Assembly: GCA_965644315.1 (NCBI GenBank)
Contig: CBFFRQ010000018.1
Location: forward strand, 434,001-498,000
Reading direction: 5' to 3'
Length of the DNA stretch: 64,000 nucleotides
Origin: Caecitellus pseudoparvulus
Lineage: Eukaryota > Bigyra: Bicosoecida
The position numbers and the translations under genes are program-made. The notes under the pieces are model-generated. The model was not told the origin of the DNA, did not search any database, and saw only the letters and a list, made by a program, of their open reading frames with translations. Shown here one piece after another: positions 9,380 to 18,777 of this stretch; within the stretch, counting starts at the first letter, position 1, and each line of letters begins with the position of its first letter.

Positions 9380-11179
9380 CTACCTTGATGCCTTGCCGTT
9401 GCCCGAGCGCTTCTTGTTCTTGTGGGGCTTGTCTGCGCCGCTCCGGGGCGCCTTCTTACCGCCTTTTCCCTTCTTCTTCTTCTTCTCGGCGCCCTCATTC
9501 GGGCCCTTCTTGGACTTTCGCGCCTTCTTCTGGGAGGAGCCTCCCCCCCCCTCCGCTGCCGAGGGGGACGAGGATCGACGGCGCTTGTTGCCGCCCACCT
9601 TCCCGGCGCCCCCCCGCTTGCTGCGCCCCGAGCGCGAGCTGTCGTCACCGCCAATGCTCTGGGCTTCGCCCGACAGCTTGGCGCGGCGCTTGAGCCGCTG
9701 CAGCAGCTTCTTCTTGCGGCGAGAGTCGGTGCCGGCGCCGGCCAGGATCTCGGCCCGCTGTTCTGCGATGGCCACGCTGTTCTGGTAATACGCCGCCTTC
9801 GTCGCTGGCTTGCGTGCTGAGACACTTCGTGGCGCGCCGCTCGCCTGCCCCTTGCCCGCTGCCTTGTTTGGCACGGTGACGATCAGTCCCAGGTCGTGGT
9901 CTGACGAGTCGTCGTGCTCGCCCCCTCCCGCCTGTGGCGGCGGTGGCGGCGTGCGCTTGTACGAGACGCCCTGCCAGGCGCCCCCCCCTGCCCGTCCTCT
10001 GCTGGGGGGCAGGCCTCTGCCCGATGACCTTGCTCTGCGTTTCTGCTGCGGGCAGTGCATCATCAAGTGCCCCTCCTCGCCGCACAGATGGCAATTCACC
10101 ACCTGCCCGTCCCGGAAGAGGCGTGCGCTGACGCTGAAACGCGGCAGCGTGCAGGCGTGTTCCCAGTGCTCGTCCGAGCCACAGTTGGAGCAGCCAGAGC
10201 GCCCCACTCCATCAGCCTGCAACAGTCCGATAGTTGGGCGGGCAGTGGGTGCCCAGCCCGCCGCGTGCCTGAGTTGCGCGACACCACACACAGCATGGCC
10301 GCGCTGGCCACAGGCAGCACATGTCACCTTACGTAAATCGTCCTCCAATGCAGCTGCCTGCTTCCCGTGGTGCTGCCTGGCCATGCGCAGTGCAGCGCCA
10401 CAATCGGGCGTCTCCAGCCCCATGAGCAGTGCCGTGCACCACTGGAACTCCTGGGACACGCCAGCCACAGCGCCGTGCTGTGTGGGCAGGGGAGCACGCA
10501 CGCCAAGCGGCCCAACCTGCTGCAAGATGCCCCGCTGCTCTTCTGCGCCGCCCAGGTAGCCTTTGCCCCGCCCGAGGCTGGCAGCGAAGGAGTGCCGTCC
10601 CCGCCCTCCGGAGGAGGCCCTGTCCTTGGCTGGGCACCGCCGGCTGTCGTGGCCCTGCCCCCCACAGTTATAGCACATGCGGTGGGGGCATGCGTTGGAC
10701 TTGTGGTGGCCACTGTCGTCTCCGCACAGGAAGCAAGCTTGGGGAGCTGGCGGGTTGGGGCACTCCCCCGACATGTGCCCCCTCTTGTTGCAGTTGAAGC
10801 ACTTGACGCTCCAGTCAGGGCCAGAGAAATACCGAGGGCGACCACTGCTGGCCTTGCCTGTGGAAGGGCCGGCGTCCCCCTCGCCGGCGGGACGCAGCGG
10901 AGCAGGAGTGGTCACGTCAGTGCCAGAACCAGCGGCCGCCGTCCCCGGCGTCGAAGGAGGGGCAGCACCTTTGTCTTGAGACGATGCGGTGGAAGAAGAC
11001 GAATCCTCATCACTCTCTATCCCTCTGCTGTGATCCACAACGTCCACACGTGCCGGCTTGGTGCGCTTTTTCAAGCGTGCAGGACTTGCGGAAATTGACG
11101 AGGAGCTCGAGGCCCCATCCAAGTCGCTGTCGCTGAGGTACTCCATGCCCAGGTTGCTCGCATGGTCGTATCCCGACAT
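9380..11179 (-). CDS. Six-knuckle CCHC zinc finger protein (Air/ZCCHC7-like)
   Basis: This single-exon gene encodes 599 residues. After an acidic/Ser-rich N-terminus come zinc knuckles of the CX2CX4HX4C type or close variants at about 127-140, 149-164, 169-182, 287-298, 330-343 and 363-376. Examples are CFNCNKRGHMSGEC, CYNCGGQGHDSRRC and CHLCGEEGHLMMHC. The tail from about residue 480 is very Lys/Arg-rich with several nuclear-localisation-like runs. Tandem knuckles with basic flanks resemble the Air1/Air2 and ZCCHC7 subunits of the nuclear TRAMP RNA-surveillance complex, where knuckles bind RNA and the poly(A) polymerase. The fourth knuckle is imperfect and the gap between knuckles 3 and 4 is unusually long. 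Assignment to TRAMP is an inference; a general nuclear RNA-binding protein is the safe call. Confidence 0.75.
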   Translation of the reverse strand: MSGYDHASNLGMEYLSDSDLDGASSSSSISASPARLKKRTKPARVDVVDHSRGIESDEDSSSSTASSQDKGAAPPSTPGTAAAGSGTDVTTPAPLRPAGEGDAGPSTGKASSGRPRYFSGPDWSVKCFNCNKRGHMSGECPNPPAPQACFLCGDDSGHHKSNACPHRMCYNCGGQGHDSRRCPAKDRASSGGRGRHSFAASLGRGKGYLGGAEEQRGILQQVGPLGVRAPLPTQHGAVAGVSQEFQWCTALLMGLETPDCGAALRMARQHHGKQAAALEDDLRKVTCAACGQRGHAVCGVAQLRHAAGWAPTARPTIGLLQADGVGRSGCSNCGSDEHWEHACTLPRFSVSARLFRDGQVVNCHLCGEEGHLMMHCPQQKRRARSSGRGLPPSRGRAGGGAWQGVSYKRTPPPPPQAGGGEHDDSSDHDLGLIVTVPNKAAGKGQASGAPRSVSARKPATKAAYYQNSVAIAEQRAEILAGAGTDSRRKKKLLQRLKRRAKLSGEAQSIGGDDSSRSGRSKRGGAGKVGGNKRRRSSSPSAAEGGGGSSQKKARKSKKGPNEGAEKKKKKGKGGKKAPRSGADKPHKNKKRSGNGKASR

Positions 11180-11379
11180 GCCTGAAATTGCCTTTCAGTG
11201 CAGCTTCAAGGGGTTCACGCCTGCCCTTTGCCTGATGCAAAGCTACAGCCTTCTGCTGTCCCTTGGTTCCCAGGTTTGCCGGGCAGTCGCCACGAGGTGG
11301 GGGTGTTCTGGGCTTCTGTACAAGGCCAGGCTGAGGGGCAGCGCATGCTACCACCAGCCCGAATAAACACTGGTCTGGC

Positions 11380-13827
11380 TTAGCTTTTGGGCCGCGTTGC
11401 AGGCCGCGGATTCGTGCTGCGAGGTCGGTTACCCCCCCCAACCCCATCAGTCCACTCGGGCAGTGGACGTGGGGAAGCACGGCCGGCACCCTGAAGCGCT
11501 TCTCGAGGCTCGCTTTTCATGTCGCGGCACCAGGTGTCCCTGCCTCGCGCAGGTGTCCGCTTGGAAAGCAAGGGGGGTCGTCTCTCTGCAGAGCTGAGTT
11601 TCGTGGCGGCGGCGCCGCCACTTGCGCGAGTCACAACCTGCCCAGTCCCTATGTTCGCTCCAGGTGCTGTCCTTATCCGAGACTGCAGTGCAGTTTCAAG
11701 GGCGTCCAAGGCAGCTTTGATGTAGGCTGGTTGAGCTCCGTGCCCCGCTTGGCTTGGGCGGGATACGGGCGGTGCAGGTGGCAGCGACAAGTGGGAAGTG
11801 TGGACAGCGCGGGGCGGCGATGCGATGCCGCTCCGCAGCCGAGCTGCAAGTGCAGACGAGCGAACAAATGCCGCAGCTACACTGGGAAAGGTCGTTGCCA
11901 AACACACCCGACTGTGCCAGGACCACTGCTCTGGCAAGTCCAGTGCAAGTGAGTGGCACTGCCACTCGCTTCCCACCTGCCTTGCGCTGCTGCCGCAGCC
12001 CACCGCCACTGCTCGCACGCACGCAGATGCAACCGTCACCACTTCTGGACGGCAGTGTGTACGCAACAGGTGTGACTTGCACGCATGCTGACACGCCCTG
12101 GCGGACATGGCTGTGCCGATTCGCAACACTGCTGCAAGGCGCCGGTTTCGTGCGGATCCTCTGCGCGCTTCCGCGCGCAGCGCAGAAACGCCCCGACGAA
12201 GGCGCCAAGCTCGCTGCTGCTGGATGGCAGACGCCGTGCGCTGGGAAGATTCCAGCTGCAGGCGCGCAAATTCGTGCCATGCTGCCATTGCGTGCGAAAG
12301 AACCCGTGCCCGGTCATGGCGCCGCCCAAGCATCTCAGCACGCCAAGCACGCAGAGCCCGCCTTTCAGTCCGCAGTCGAATCTGAGTTTGCATGTAGTGA
12401 ACTTGATCCTCTTCCACTGACTGCCGTGTGTGGACTAGCGCCTTCCAAATTTCCAGCGCACGGTGGAGTGCCCTCACTCTTTGTCTTTCCGCCTCTAATG
12501 CACAGCTTGATATCGCACGCCGCAGAAGAACTCTGGCCGCAGCCACCCGCAGCCATCCGTGCAGTAGCAGGCGAATGCGCCTTAATCGCATGTTGGACGA
12601 AACTTCAGCAGCGGCCAAGCGGCGCTTTGCGGCTGTTGCGCAGACTGCACGCCACGTGCGCACGCTCGCACGCAGCGCTGCTGCACGCCAGTGCCTCTGT
12701 GCGTTCTCAAGGCGGGTCACAGCAAGCGTGCAATCTCCGCTGACCTCAAGCCATGCGGCGAAAGCACGGGACACCGTGCCGCGCCTGGCATCTGCAATGA
12801 CTCGGCCGGCAACAGTTGCCACGAGCTTGGAGCGCCGCACGACCCACAGCCAGCCCCCAAACGCCTGAGCCTTGCACCGCGTCTGCGCGAGCCAGATAGC
12901 CCGCCGCGCCTTTCGCTGCAGGGTTGTAACGTGGAAAAGGCGCCGCCACGCACCTTGCATGCGGCGGTACCTATCGTGCTGAGCAGCAAGCCGGCTGATG
13001 CGTTTCGCAGCCACGGCTTCCTTCGCAGCGGCCGACCACGTTCGCAAGCACCGCACAGCACGCTCTTGCCTCGCCATGGCATCCAAGCTCTCGCAGAGAC
13101 TTCTCCCAGATCTTGACAGCCGGGCTTGACCTCGCCAGTGCCGCACTGCTCGGCGCTGCACATGGAAGGAAGATACGAACGAAGCAGTTCGGACTCTGTC
13201 TCGCAGCGCCACCGCTGAGGCAGCGCGTGTTCTCCAGATGGACAGCGCACGAATGCAAGCCGCGAGCTGGGAGTGCCTGTGCAAGCTGTACTGGTGTTCT
13301 TCGCTCCACCTCCTCATCACGCGGCGCATCAGAGCCCGGCGGCCAATGCTGTCCACGACTCCGCTTTGCTCCAACTGCCTCGCATGCACCCTCCTCCAAT
13401 GGCAGCGCAGCCACAGCATGAATGCTTTCCGCAGCACGCATCGAGCATGGTACTTTGCCGCTGCCAGCTGTCTATGTCGCTCTGCGCGCACACGCCGGCA
13501 AGCGTCAGCCCAAGCATCCAAACACTCGCAGCTGGTCCGGTATGCACAGAGAGCAGACACCACTCTCCCAACGCGCCGTGTGCGTCTTCTGTGCTGTACA
13601 GCTTGATTCCACGAGTGAAACACTGCATGCAACCCAGACCCTGCTGCGGCATTGTCGGTGTCTGCAGGCGCGCCCCTGTCTCGTTCGCTCGGCTCCATGT
13701 GCCGGCCACCGGCGCCGGTCGTGTTTGAGGCTTGCCAGCGCAGGAAGAAACCAACCAAAGCCCCGCGCTGCGCTGCCGTCAATTGCCTGAGAGCATTAAG
13801 GGTTGTATAGGGTCCATGATCATCCAT
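11380..13827 (-). CDS. Sfi1-like centrin-binding tryptophan-repeat protein
   Basis: The reading frame from the ATG at 13825-13827 encodes 815 residues, extremely rich in Arg, Ala and Trp. About a dozen repeats of roughly 30 residues share the pattern hydrophobic-x-x-Trp followed by a basic helix. Examples are AFMLWLRCHW, ALSIWRTRA, AVRHWRGQA, CLRTWSAAA, AFAAWLEVS, SVRTWRAVC, ALEIWKALV and ALRAWRAEM. This is the signature of Sfi1-type proteins, long helices that line up centrins at the spindle pole body, centriole or basal body. The last 150 residues are Ser/Pro/Arg-rich and hold no repeat. Start choice: an upstream TTG is open but not a plausible start. The repeats are clear; the centrosomal role follows from the family. 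Confidence 0.78.
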   Translation of the reverse strand: MDDHGPYTTLNALRQLTAAQRGALVGFFLRWQASNTTGAGGRHMEPSERDRGAPADTDNAAAGSGLHAVFHSWNQAVQHRRRTRRVGRVVSALCAYRTSCECLDAWADACRRVRAERHRQLAAAKYHARCVLRKAFMLWLRCHWRRVHARQLEQSGVVDSIGRRALMRRVMRRWSEEHQYSLHRHSQLAACIRALSIWRTRAASAVALRDRVRTASFVSSFHVQRRAVRHWRGQARLSRSGRSLCESLDAMARQERAVRCLRTWSAAAKEAVAAKRISRLAAQHDRYRRMQGAWRRLFHVTTLQRKARRAIWLAQTRCKAQAFGGWLWVVRRSKLVATVAGRVIADARRGTVSRAFAAWLEVSGDCTLAVTRLENAQRHWRAAALRASVRTWRAVCATAAKRRLAAAEVSSNMRLRRIRLLLHGWLRVAAARVLLRRAISSCALEAERQRVRALHRALEIWKALVHTRQSVEEDQVHYMQTQIRLRTERRALRAWRAEMLGRRHDRARVLSHAMAAWHEFARLQLESSQRTASAIQQQRAWRLRRGVSALRAEARRGSARNRRLAAVLRIGTAMSARACQHACKSHLLRTHCRPEVVTVASACVRAVAVGCGSSARQVGSEWQCHSLALDLPEQWSWHSRVCLATTFPSVAAAFVRSSALAARLRSGIASPPRAVHTSHLSLPPAPPVSRPSQAGHGAQPAYIKAALDALETALQSRIRTAPGANIGTGQVVTRASGGAAATKLSSAERRPPLLSKRTPARGRDTWCRDMKSEPREALQGAGRASPRPLPEWTDGVGGGNRPRSTNPRPATRPKS

Positions 13828-14137
13828 GCACTTGAGCAAGCGCGGCCGTGCGGGAGTTCCAAGAGAAGCGAAAGGCCAACAGAGGGAGTTTCAGGCACGA
13901 AACGCTGTCCGCCACCAGCCCACAATTCCAGCAGCAGCTGCAACAGGAGCTCTGAAGGGCATGATCTGCAGCATCTAAGCTCTGACGATTCCTGTGAGCC
14001 TTACATTTTCGTTCTATTTCAGGATTTTGGGCATTTTGGTGTGATGCATATCGGCAATCCGTGCAGGTGGCTTGTCGTGCGTCCTAAATTTGCTATATGC
14101 GTACTTTCACACGCACGAACCATACAGATCACCGGTT
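13828..14137. promoter_or_regulatory. Upstream region of the Sfi1-like gene
   Basis: This lies between the start of the Sfi1-like gene and the stop of the Dug2-like gene, both on the minus strand. About 13990-14110 is clearly more AT-rich than the surroundings (runs such as CATTTTCG and CTATTTCAGG). It probably carries the Sfi1-like promoter and the Dug2-like 3' end. No gene is seen. Confidence 0.4.
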
Positions 14138-17100
14138 CTACAGTGCCTCAGCCATGGCACGGGCTGGCTTAGCAGTGTCAGCACCCACTTCGCCTGCCAG
14201 GAGCTGGAACATGCGAGTCAAGACTTCCATGCCGTTCACCAAGTTGGTCAGCCGAATGCGTTCGTTCACTTGGTGGGCGCCGTCAGATGCTTGCCCTATG
14301 GGCAGGTGCATGGCAGGTGCCCCCAGAGCCTTCTCCAAGAACGGAGTCACTCGCATGGTGCCACCTTCTCTCACAAGCAGGGGCCGCTTCCCCCACACTG
14401 CTTCAATAGCAGCAGCGGCTGCCCGGTAGTGGGCAGACTCGGGGTCCGCCAACCACCAGTCCGCAGCAGAAACCACCTGCACTTGCATGACATTGCTGCC
14501 TGGACGCCCCGCATGGCTGTGCAGCAGGTGCTTCACCAACGCAGCGGCCAGCTCAGCGGGCTGCTGGTCGGGCACGGTGCGCACAGACACGACAGCGGCA
14601 GCTGACCGGGGAATGACCGTGTCGTTGGCGGAGCTGGACGTGATGTGGTGCACAGTCAGGGCCGGGCGCACCCAGCGACGCAAGAGTGCCGTGCCCTGGG
14701 CGCCCCCCACCGCTGCTTCGGCGTCTGCATACGCCGCCCGTTCCACGTCGGAGGGGGTGGCAACATCAGCCGTGAAGCCCGGCACAGCCACTTCCCCAGT
14801 CTTGGGATCCAGGAGGCTTGCCATGGCAGCACACAGGTCCATGAGCGGCTCCGGTTGCATGACCCCTCCGTCGGTGCCTGCGTGCCTGTCTGTCGCGGAG
14901 TGTGGGCACGTGACCGTAGCGCGCACCTTCACCACGCCTCGCATGCCAAAGGTAAGGCAGGGGTGTTCGTCGTCCATCCACACATTGTTTGTGTTCAGCA
15001 CCAGGGACGTGCCCTCGAACCAGTCTTGGTTCCACTGCACAGCTTCCCGAAAGCCATCACTGCCGTTTTCACCTTCGCCTTCGACAAGGAACACAAAATT
15101 GGGAATTGGGGTGGCCTCGGAAGCCCCTGCCTCAGCGGCATCTCGCGCGTGGAATACTTTGGCGGCTGCAAAAACCGCTGCCAGGAGGGGTCCCTTGTTG
15201 TCAGAGGCGCCACGCCCGTACAAGAAGCCGTCGCGACCGGACAGCGTGAACGGCTCGCTGTCCCACCCGCCATGCCCGCCCCCCTCGCTGTCCCCCGGCT
15301 GCACGTCGTAGTGGCCGTGCACAGTGATTGTGGGAACACCAGGCGTCCGCCCGAGTCGCCCCAGCACGACCGGGTTAGTGCCAGCCACGACTTGCACGAG
15401 GCGCACCTCAGCACCAATGCTCGTCAACACGCCCCGCATGAACCGGGCAGCTTCCCAACACTGAGGACGGAGGGTTGGGTTGCTGGACACAGAGCGGATG
15501 CCGACGAAGTCGCGGAGCAGGGCCACCAAGCCTTGCGGCGATAAGTCCAGGTCTGGTTTGGACACGGCCGGCGTGGAAGTAGGCGTTGTGGCGCTGACGT
15601 GCTTGGGAGGCGAAGGGGGGCTCCCCGGGCTCCCGGCACGCACCTCCACGGCCAAAGTGTCCACTTGCACAGGGCTCTCACCTGCAGTCTGTGTGTACAC
15701 GAGGGCTGCTGGCAAGCCGGGTCCCTGGCGCCCAGCCCACTGGGACATGTCGCCGTGCGTCCGCGATGTAACTCCCGGCGATGCTTGGACCACAGCAAGC
15801 GGAGGTTGCGGTGTGGGGGAGCCAGGGGGCGGCCGTGCTGGCTCGTGAGAGTGGTGAGCACCCCGCTTGTCAGAGGCAGCAGTCATGAGCTCGGCCAATG
15901 AACTGACGCTTGTGGAGTGCCGCAATTGCCCTGGCTTGGACAGGGCGCCCACTCCTGAGGCTGCTGCAGGCGCAGCTGTGGCGATGGGGCCCAGGTCAGT
16001 CGCAGCGGCTCCAATGGCAGACTGGGCACCGTCCGAGCCTGGTCTGCCCAGGAGGATGTCAGTTTCCCACAGCCGCAGTGCCCCGTCTGTGCCCCCTGAC
16101 ACGAACTGGCCCGCCGCAGGGCCCGAGCGTGTGCTCAACACGTGGGCACAGCTGCCGTGGGCCTCCCGCACGACAGCCAGCGGGGCAAACGTCGCCAAGC
16201 ACCAGAGGCGCAGCGTTCCTGCCGCACAGGCTGACACCAGCACAGGGTGCTGAGGACGCTGCACGTGGCAAATGGACAAGACGCTGTCTTCGTGGCCCGC
16301 CAGCACATGCTGCCCAGCGCCACTGTCTGCGTCCCACACGCGGATGCTGGCGTCTTGGCTCCCCGTGAAGATCCGGCCGGCCCAGCCATGGGCACAGTAC
16401 ACACTGCCACTGTGACCTGTGCGTCGGGCGTGCAGGCGCAGCAAGCCTGAGACGCCGGACTCAGGCCACGCGCTGGCGAGGCGCCAGAACAAGACCGTAC
16501 CGTCTCCACTGCCAGAAACGACACACGGGGGGCCGCCTGCATGGTCACACTGAGCAAGAGCGTACACAAATCCGAAGTGCCCCTTGTAGGCAGCTGCCGT
16601 ATGGTACAGGGATGGCTGAGGTGAGTCGTCGCTGACCCGCTGCAGAGCAGATTGCACGTCGGCCAGAGGAAAGGCCAGCACCATGACCGAGGTGTTCTTG
16701 GTGCCTGCGATGACCAGGAGGTGGCCATTGTGTGCATCCTGCAGCACAATACCCAAGAGACTGTACAGGTCTCCACTGTTTGCCACTTTGCCAACATGCA
16801 GCACTCTGCCATCCCGCGCTCGGTACAGAGCAAGCCGACCGTCTCCACCCCCAGACAACACCACCAGCTCGGACAAGCCCCCTGGCCCAGGCAGCGGCAC
16901 TGAAACTTGAGACATGGAGACAATGCTCCGAGTGTGGACCGGGTGCAGGGTGGAGCAGGCGAAGTCCTCGTAACCGACCGCCCGGACTGGGCACTGCTCT
17001 GCACCAGACCTTGCCTGCACCCCTGCTAGGATCTGGTGCGCTGCAGTGTTGCAACTCAGGGTCAATACAGGAGACTTCAGGTCTACTCTCATGCTGCAGG

Positions 17101-17155
17101 CTGTATCCCCACCTTGCTCACGCGCAGCAGAGGCAGGTCCGCTTGCTTCTGCCAT
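14138..17155 (-). CDS. DUG2: WD40-M20 metallopeptidase fusion, Dug2-like
   Basis: This single exon encodes 1005 residues from the ATG at 17153-17155. The N-terminal half holds a WD40 propeller (about 50-400), with blades such as VSGSGDGTVLFWRLA, FTGSQDASIRVWDAD and VSGGTDGALRLWETD. A Ser/Pro-rich linker follows. From about residue 530 comes an M20 peptidase: GHYDVQPGD (about 613), GRGASDNKGP (about 648, metal-bridging Asp) and VEGEGENGSDGF (about 692, catalytic and metal-binding Glu pair). A dimerisation domain and a C-terminal RVTPFLEKALGAPAMHLPIGQASDGAHQVNE block with the last metal His follow. This fusion is typical of Dug2, the partner of the Dug3 amidotransferase in cytosolic glutathione breakdown. 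The order and catalytic residues support that role. The 15-base promoter element ends 22 bases upstream of the ATG. Confidence 0.85.
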   Translation of the reverse strand: MAEASGPASAAREQGGDTACSMRVDLKSPVLTLSCNTAAHQILAGVQARSGAEQCPVRAVGYEDFACSTLHPVHTRSIVSMSQVSVPLPGPGGLSELVVLSGGGDGRLALYRARDGRVLHVGKVANSGDLYSLLGIVLQDAHNGHLLVIAGTKNTSVMVLAFPLADVQSALQRVSDDSPQPSLYHTAAAYKGHFGFVYALAQCDHAGGPPCVVSGSGDGTVLFWRLASAWPESGVSGLLRLHARRTGHSGSVYCAHGWAGRIFTGSQDASIRVWDADSGAGQHVLAGHEDSVLSICHVQRPQHPVLVSACAAGTLRLWCLATFAPLAVVREAHGSCAHVLSTRSGPAAGQFVSGGTDGALRLWETDILLGRPGSDGAQSAIGAAATDLGPIATAAPAAASGVGALSKPGQLRHSTSVSSLAELMTAASDKRGAHHSHEPARPPPGSPTPQPPLAVVQASPGVTSRTHGDMSQWAGRQGPGLPAALVYTQTAGESPVQVDTLAVEVRAGSPGSPPSPPKHVSATTPTSTPAVSKPDLDLSPQGLVALLRDFVGIRSVSSNPTLRPQCWEAARFMRGVLTSIGAEVRLVQVVAGTNPVVLGRLGRTPGVPTITVHGHYDVQPGDSEGGGHGGWDSEPFTLSGRDGFLYGRGASDNKGPLLAAVFAAAKVFHARDAAEAGASEATPIPNFVFLVEGEGENGSDGFREAVQWNQDWFEGTSLVLNTNNVWMDDEHPCLTFGMRGVVKVRATVTCPHSATDRHAGTDGGVMQPEPLMDLCAAMASLLDPKTGEVAVPGFTADVATPSDVERAAYADAEAAVGGAQGTALLRRWVRPALTVHHITSSSANDTVIPRSAAAVVSVRTVPDQQPAELAAALVKHLLHSHAGRPGSNVMQVQVVSAADWWLADPESAHYRAAAAAIEAVWGKRPLLVREGGTMRVTPFLEKALGAPAMHLPIGQASDGAHQVNERIRLTNLVNGMEVLTRMFQLLAGEVGADTAKPARAMAEAL

Positions 17156-17162
17156 TTTGCTG

Positions 17163-17177
17163 AGCCAATTTCCGCGC
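17163..17177 (-). promoter_or_regulatory. CCAAT plus TTTCCGCGC promoter element, copy 2
   Basis: This is the same 15-mer as at 198-212, here 8-22 bases upstream of the Dug2-like ATG. The plus strand reads AGCCAATTTCCGCGC, so relative to its gene it is inverted compared with copy 1. A factor acting in either orientation would fit. Confidence 0.45.
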
Positions 17178-17395
17178 ACAAACCTGGGCCGCCCAGAGCA
17201 CGCTCCCGACCAGCTGAGTCCAGAGCCCGGTGAAGTAGAGCAAGAAAGTTGACCCACTTCCACGGATGCTTGTCAGTGCAGTAACGTGCAGGTGGATGCA
17301 TTGTGAGTGAAGAAGACGAATCACGCTAGGAGCGTCGTTGGCCTTGAGCAAGACGCAAACCCACGCTGCAGCTGCATTGACAATGGGTGCACCAA

Positions 17396-18286
17396 TCAGT
17401 GGCCACGCAGCGAACCATGAGAGACGGGGGCCGTCGCATTCACGGGAATGCCACACAGCGTCCCCATGGCCACGTGAACGTAGTCGAGGTGGTCCAGCAC
17501 GTTCACAGGAAGCAGGCATTTCTCGCATGCTGGGTCTTCGCCGCTGCCGTCGCACACCACGTAATCATCATTGCTCTCGTCGTACCACACTTCAGTGCTG
17601 ACATGGTGGAAGCCCATGAGCTCCAGCGGCAAGTGCGGCACCGGGTCACAGTTGTGCACGACGCGGAACTCGCCGGCCACGCCCATGGCCGCTTTGAAGG
17701 CGGAATAGTACGCGTCATCACCCACCCGCGGCTGGCCGAACGTGTAGGACTGCTGGATGTTGAACCCCTGTCCGTGCAGGTCCAGCATGGCCAGGGAAGC
17801 CATCGCAGCGCCAAGGCTGTGGCCTGTAACATACACGCTGCTGCCTTTCTCGGTGCCCTGCGCTGCCAGAGCTGCGAGGATGCCCGGCCTCAGAGCCATG
17901 TAGCTGTCGTAGAAGCCTTCGTGCACCTTGCAGGCCCCACAGTCCAGGATGGAGGCAGGTTTCAGCTTTGCAAACTCCAGATCATCCTTGATCCAGTCCT
18001 TCAGGCTGAGCGGCTCCGTGCCGCGGAAGACCACCAGCGCCTCCCCGGTGGACAGCTGGGAGACGTAGCTCAACACATTCCTCCCTTCGTTGTACTGCAC
18101 AGTGCTGCTGTTGCGGGCCAGCGGGTGCTGCTTGCAGGGCTTGCAGGACCACTTCTCCAGCTGGTCGCCAGGGCAATATGCAATGCTGGAGAAGAAGGCC
18201 ATCTCTTGAGCCAGCTCTGGCGTGTAGCTGGCCAGCGCCTGAAAGGCCAGGGAGCATGCGAGCAGCGCGGTCACGAGTTGACGCAT
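17396..18286 (-). CDS. Secreted class 3 (fungal-type) lipase
   Basis: This single exon encodes 296 residues. A signal peptide covers about residues 1-19 (LVTALLACSLAFQALA). The alpha/beta-hydrolase core shows VVFRGTE (about 85) and KDWIKDDLEF. The nucleophile elbow is GHSLG with Ser157. The acid is Asp214 in CDPVPHLP and the likely catalytic His is His266 in HLDYV, the arrangement of the Rhizomucor/Thermomyces lipase family. Paired cysteines (such as 48/51 and 116/119) suggest disulfides in an extracellular or lysosomal enzyme that hydrolyses triacylglycerols or related esters. The size is normal for the family and all catalytic residues are present. No intron is needed. The ATG at 18284-18286 directly precedes the signal peptide. 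Confidence 0.9.
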   Translation of the reverse strand: MRQLVTALLACSLAFQALASYTPELAQEMAFFSSIAYCPGDQLEKWSCKPCKQHPLARNSSTVQYNEGRNVLSYVSQLSTGEALVVFRGTEPLSLKDWIKDDLEFAKLKPASILDCGACKVHEGFYDSYMALRPGILAALAAQGTEKGSSVYVTGHSLGAAMASLAMLDLHGQGFNIQQSYTFGQPRVGDDAYYSAFKAAMGVAGEFRVVHNCDPVPHLPLELMGFHHVSTEVWYDESNDDYVVCDGSGEDPACEKCLLPVNVLDHLDYVHVAMGTLCGIPVNATAPVSHGSLRGH

Positions 18287-18777
18287 GTTGATTCCTGGGC
18301 AGGGAAGCAGGCGGGGTGCGTTGCATGAGCCAGGTGCACTGCACTTGCAACACTTTGTTGCCGAGTCGCCCGAGCCGTGCTCGCCTCAAGGGCGTCCCGG
18401 TAACCACTCGTGCATTCAGCAGGGAAGCAAAGGTATACAGACTTGAGGAAACCAAGCCTCAAGGTGCAGCTAGACTCACGTGTGTGTGGCTCTGTTGCGT
18501 TGTGGTGGGCAGCACGCTGGCTTGAGAGCAAGGCGCCGAGCGGTCGAGACCAGGAGGCGTTCACACGCGCCCTTGCAGTGTCCCTGGTACACCTTCACGA
18601 CAGCATGAACAGTTTTGGCTGGTTCCAGAAATGCAAGCAAGGCCGGCGGGCCCTACCTGCAGGTGCGAATGCTGCCGTTGCCGCCCTGGGGGTTCCAAGA
18701 GACCATGGCGCACAGGACGTAGCGCTGGCACACCGCATGGCCCGTTTCCAGACTCACAGAAACGAAATCTGCTCCAA
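18287..18777. other. Intergenic stretch between lipase start and cyclin stop
   Basis: These 491 bases separate two minus-strand genes and must contain the cyclin 3' end and lipase promoter. Short open frames exist, but none has a recognisable motif or compositional support. Confidence 0.4.

Noticed and set aside
10367-11098. Long plus-strand frame opposite the zinc-knuckle gene
   Set aside because: It is a shadow of the knuckle-coding strand with no domain of its own.
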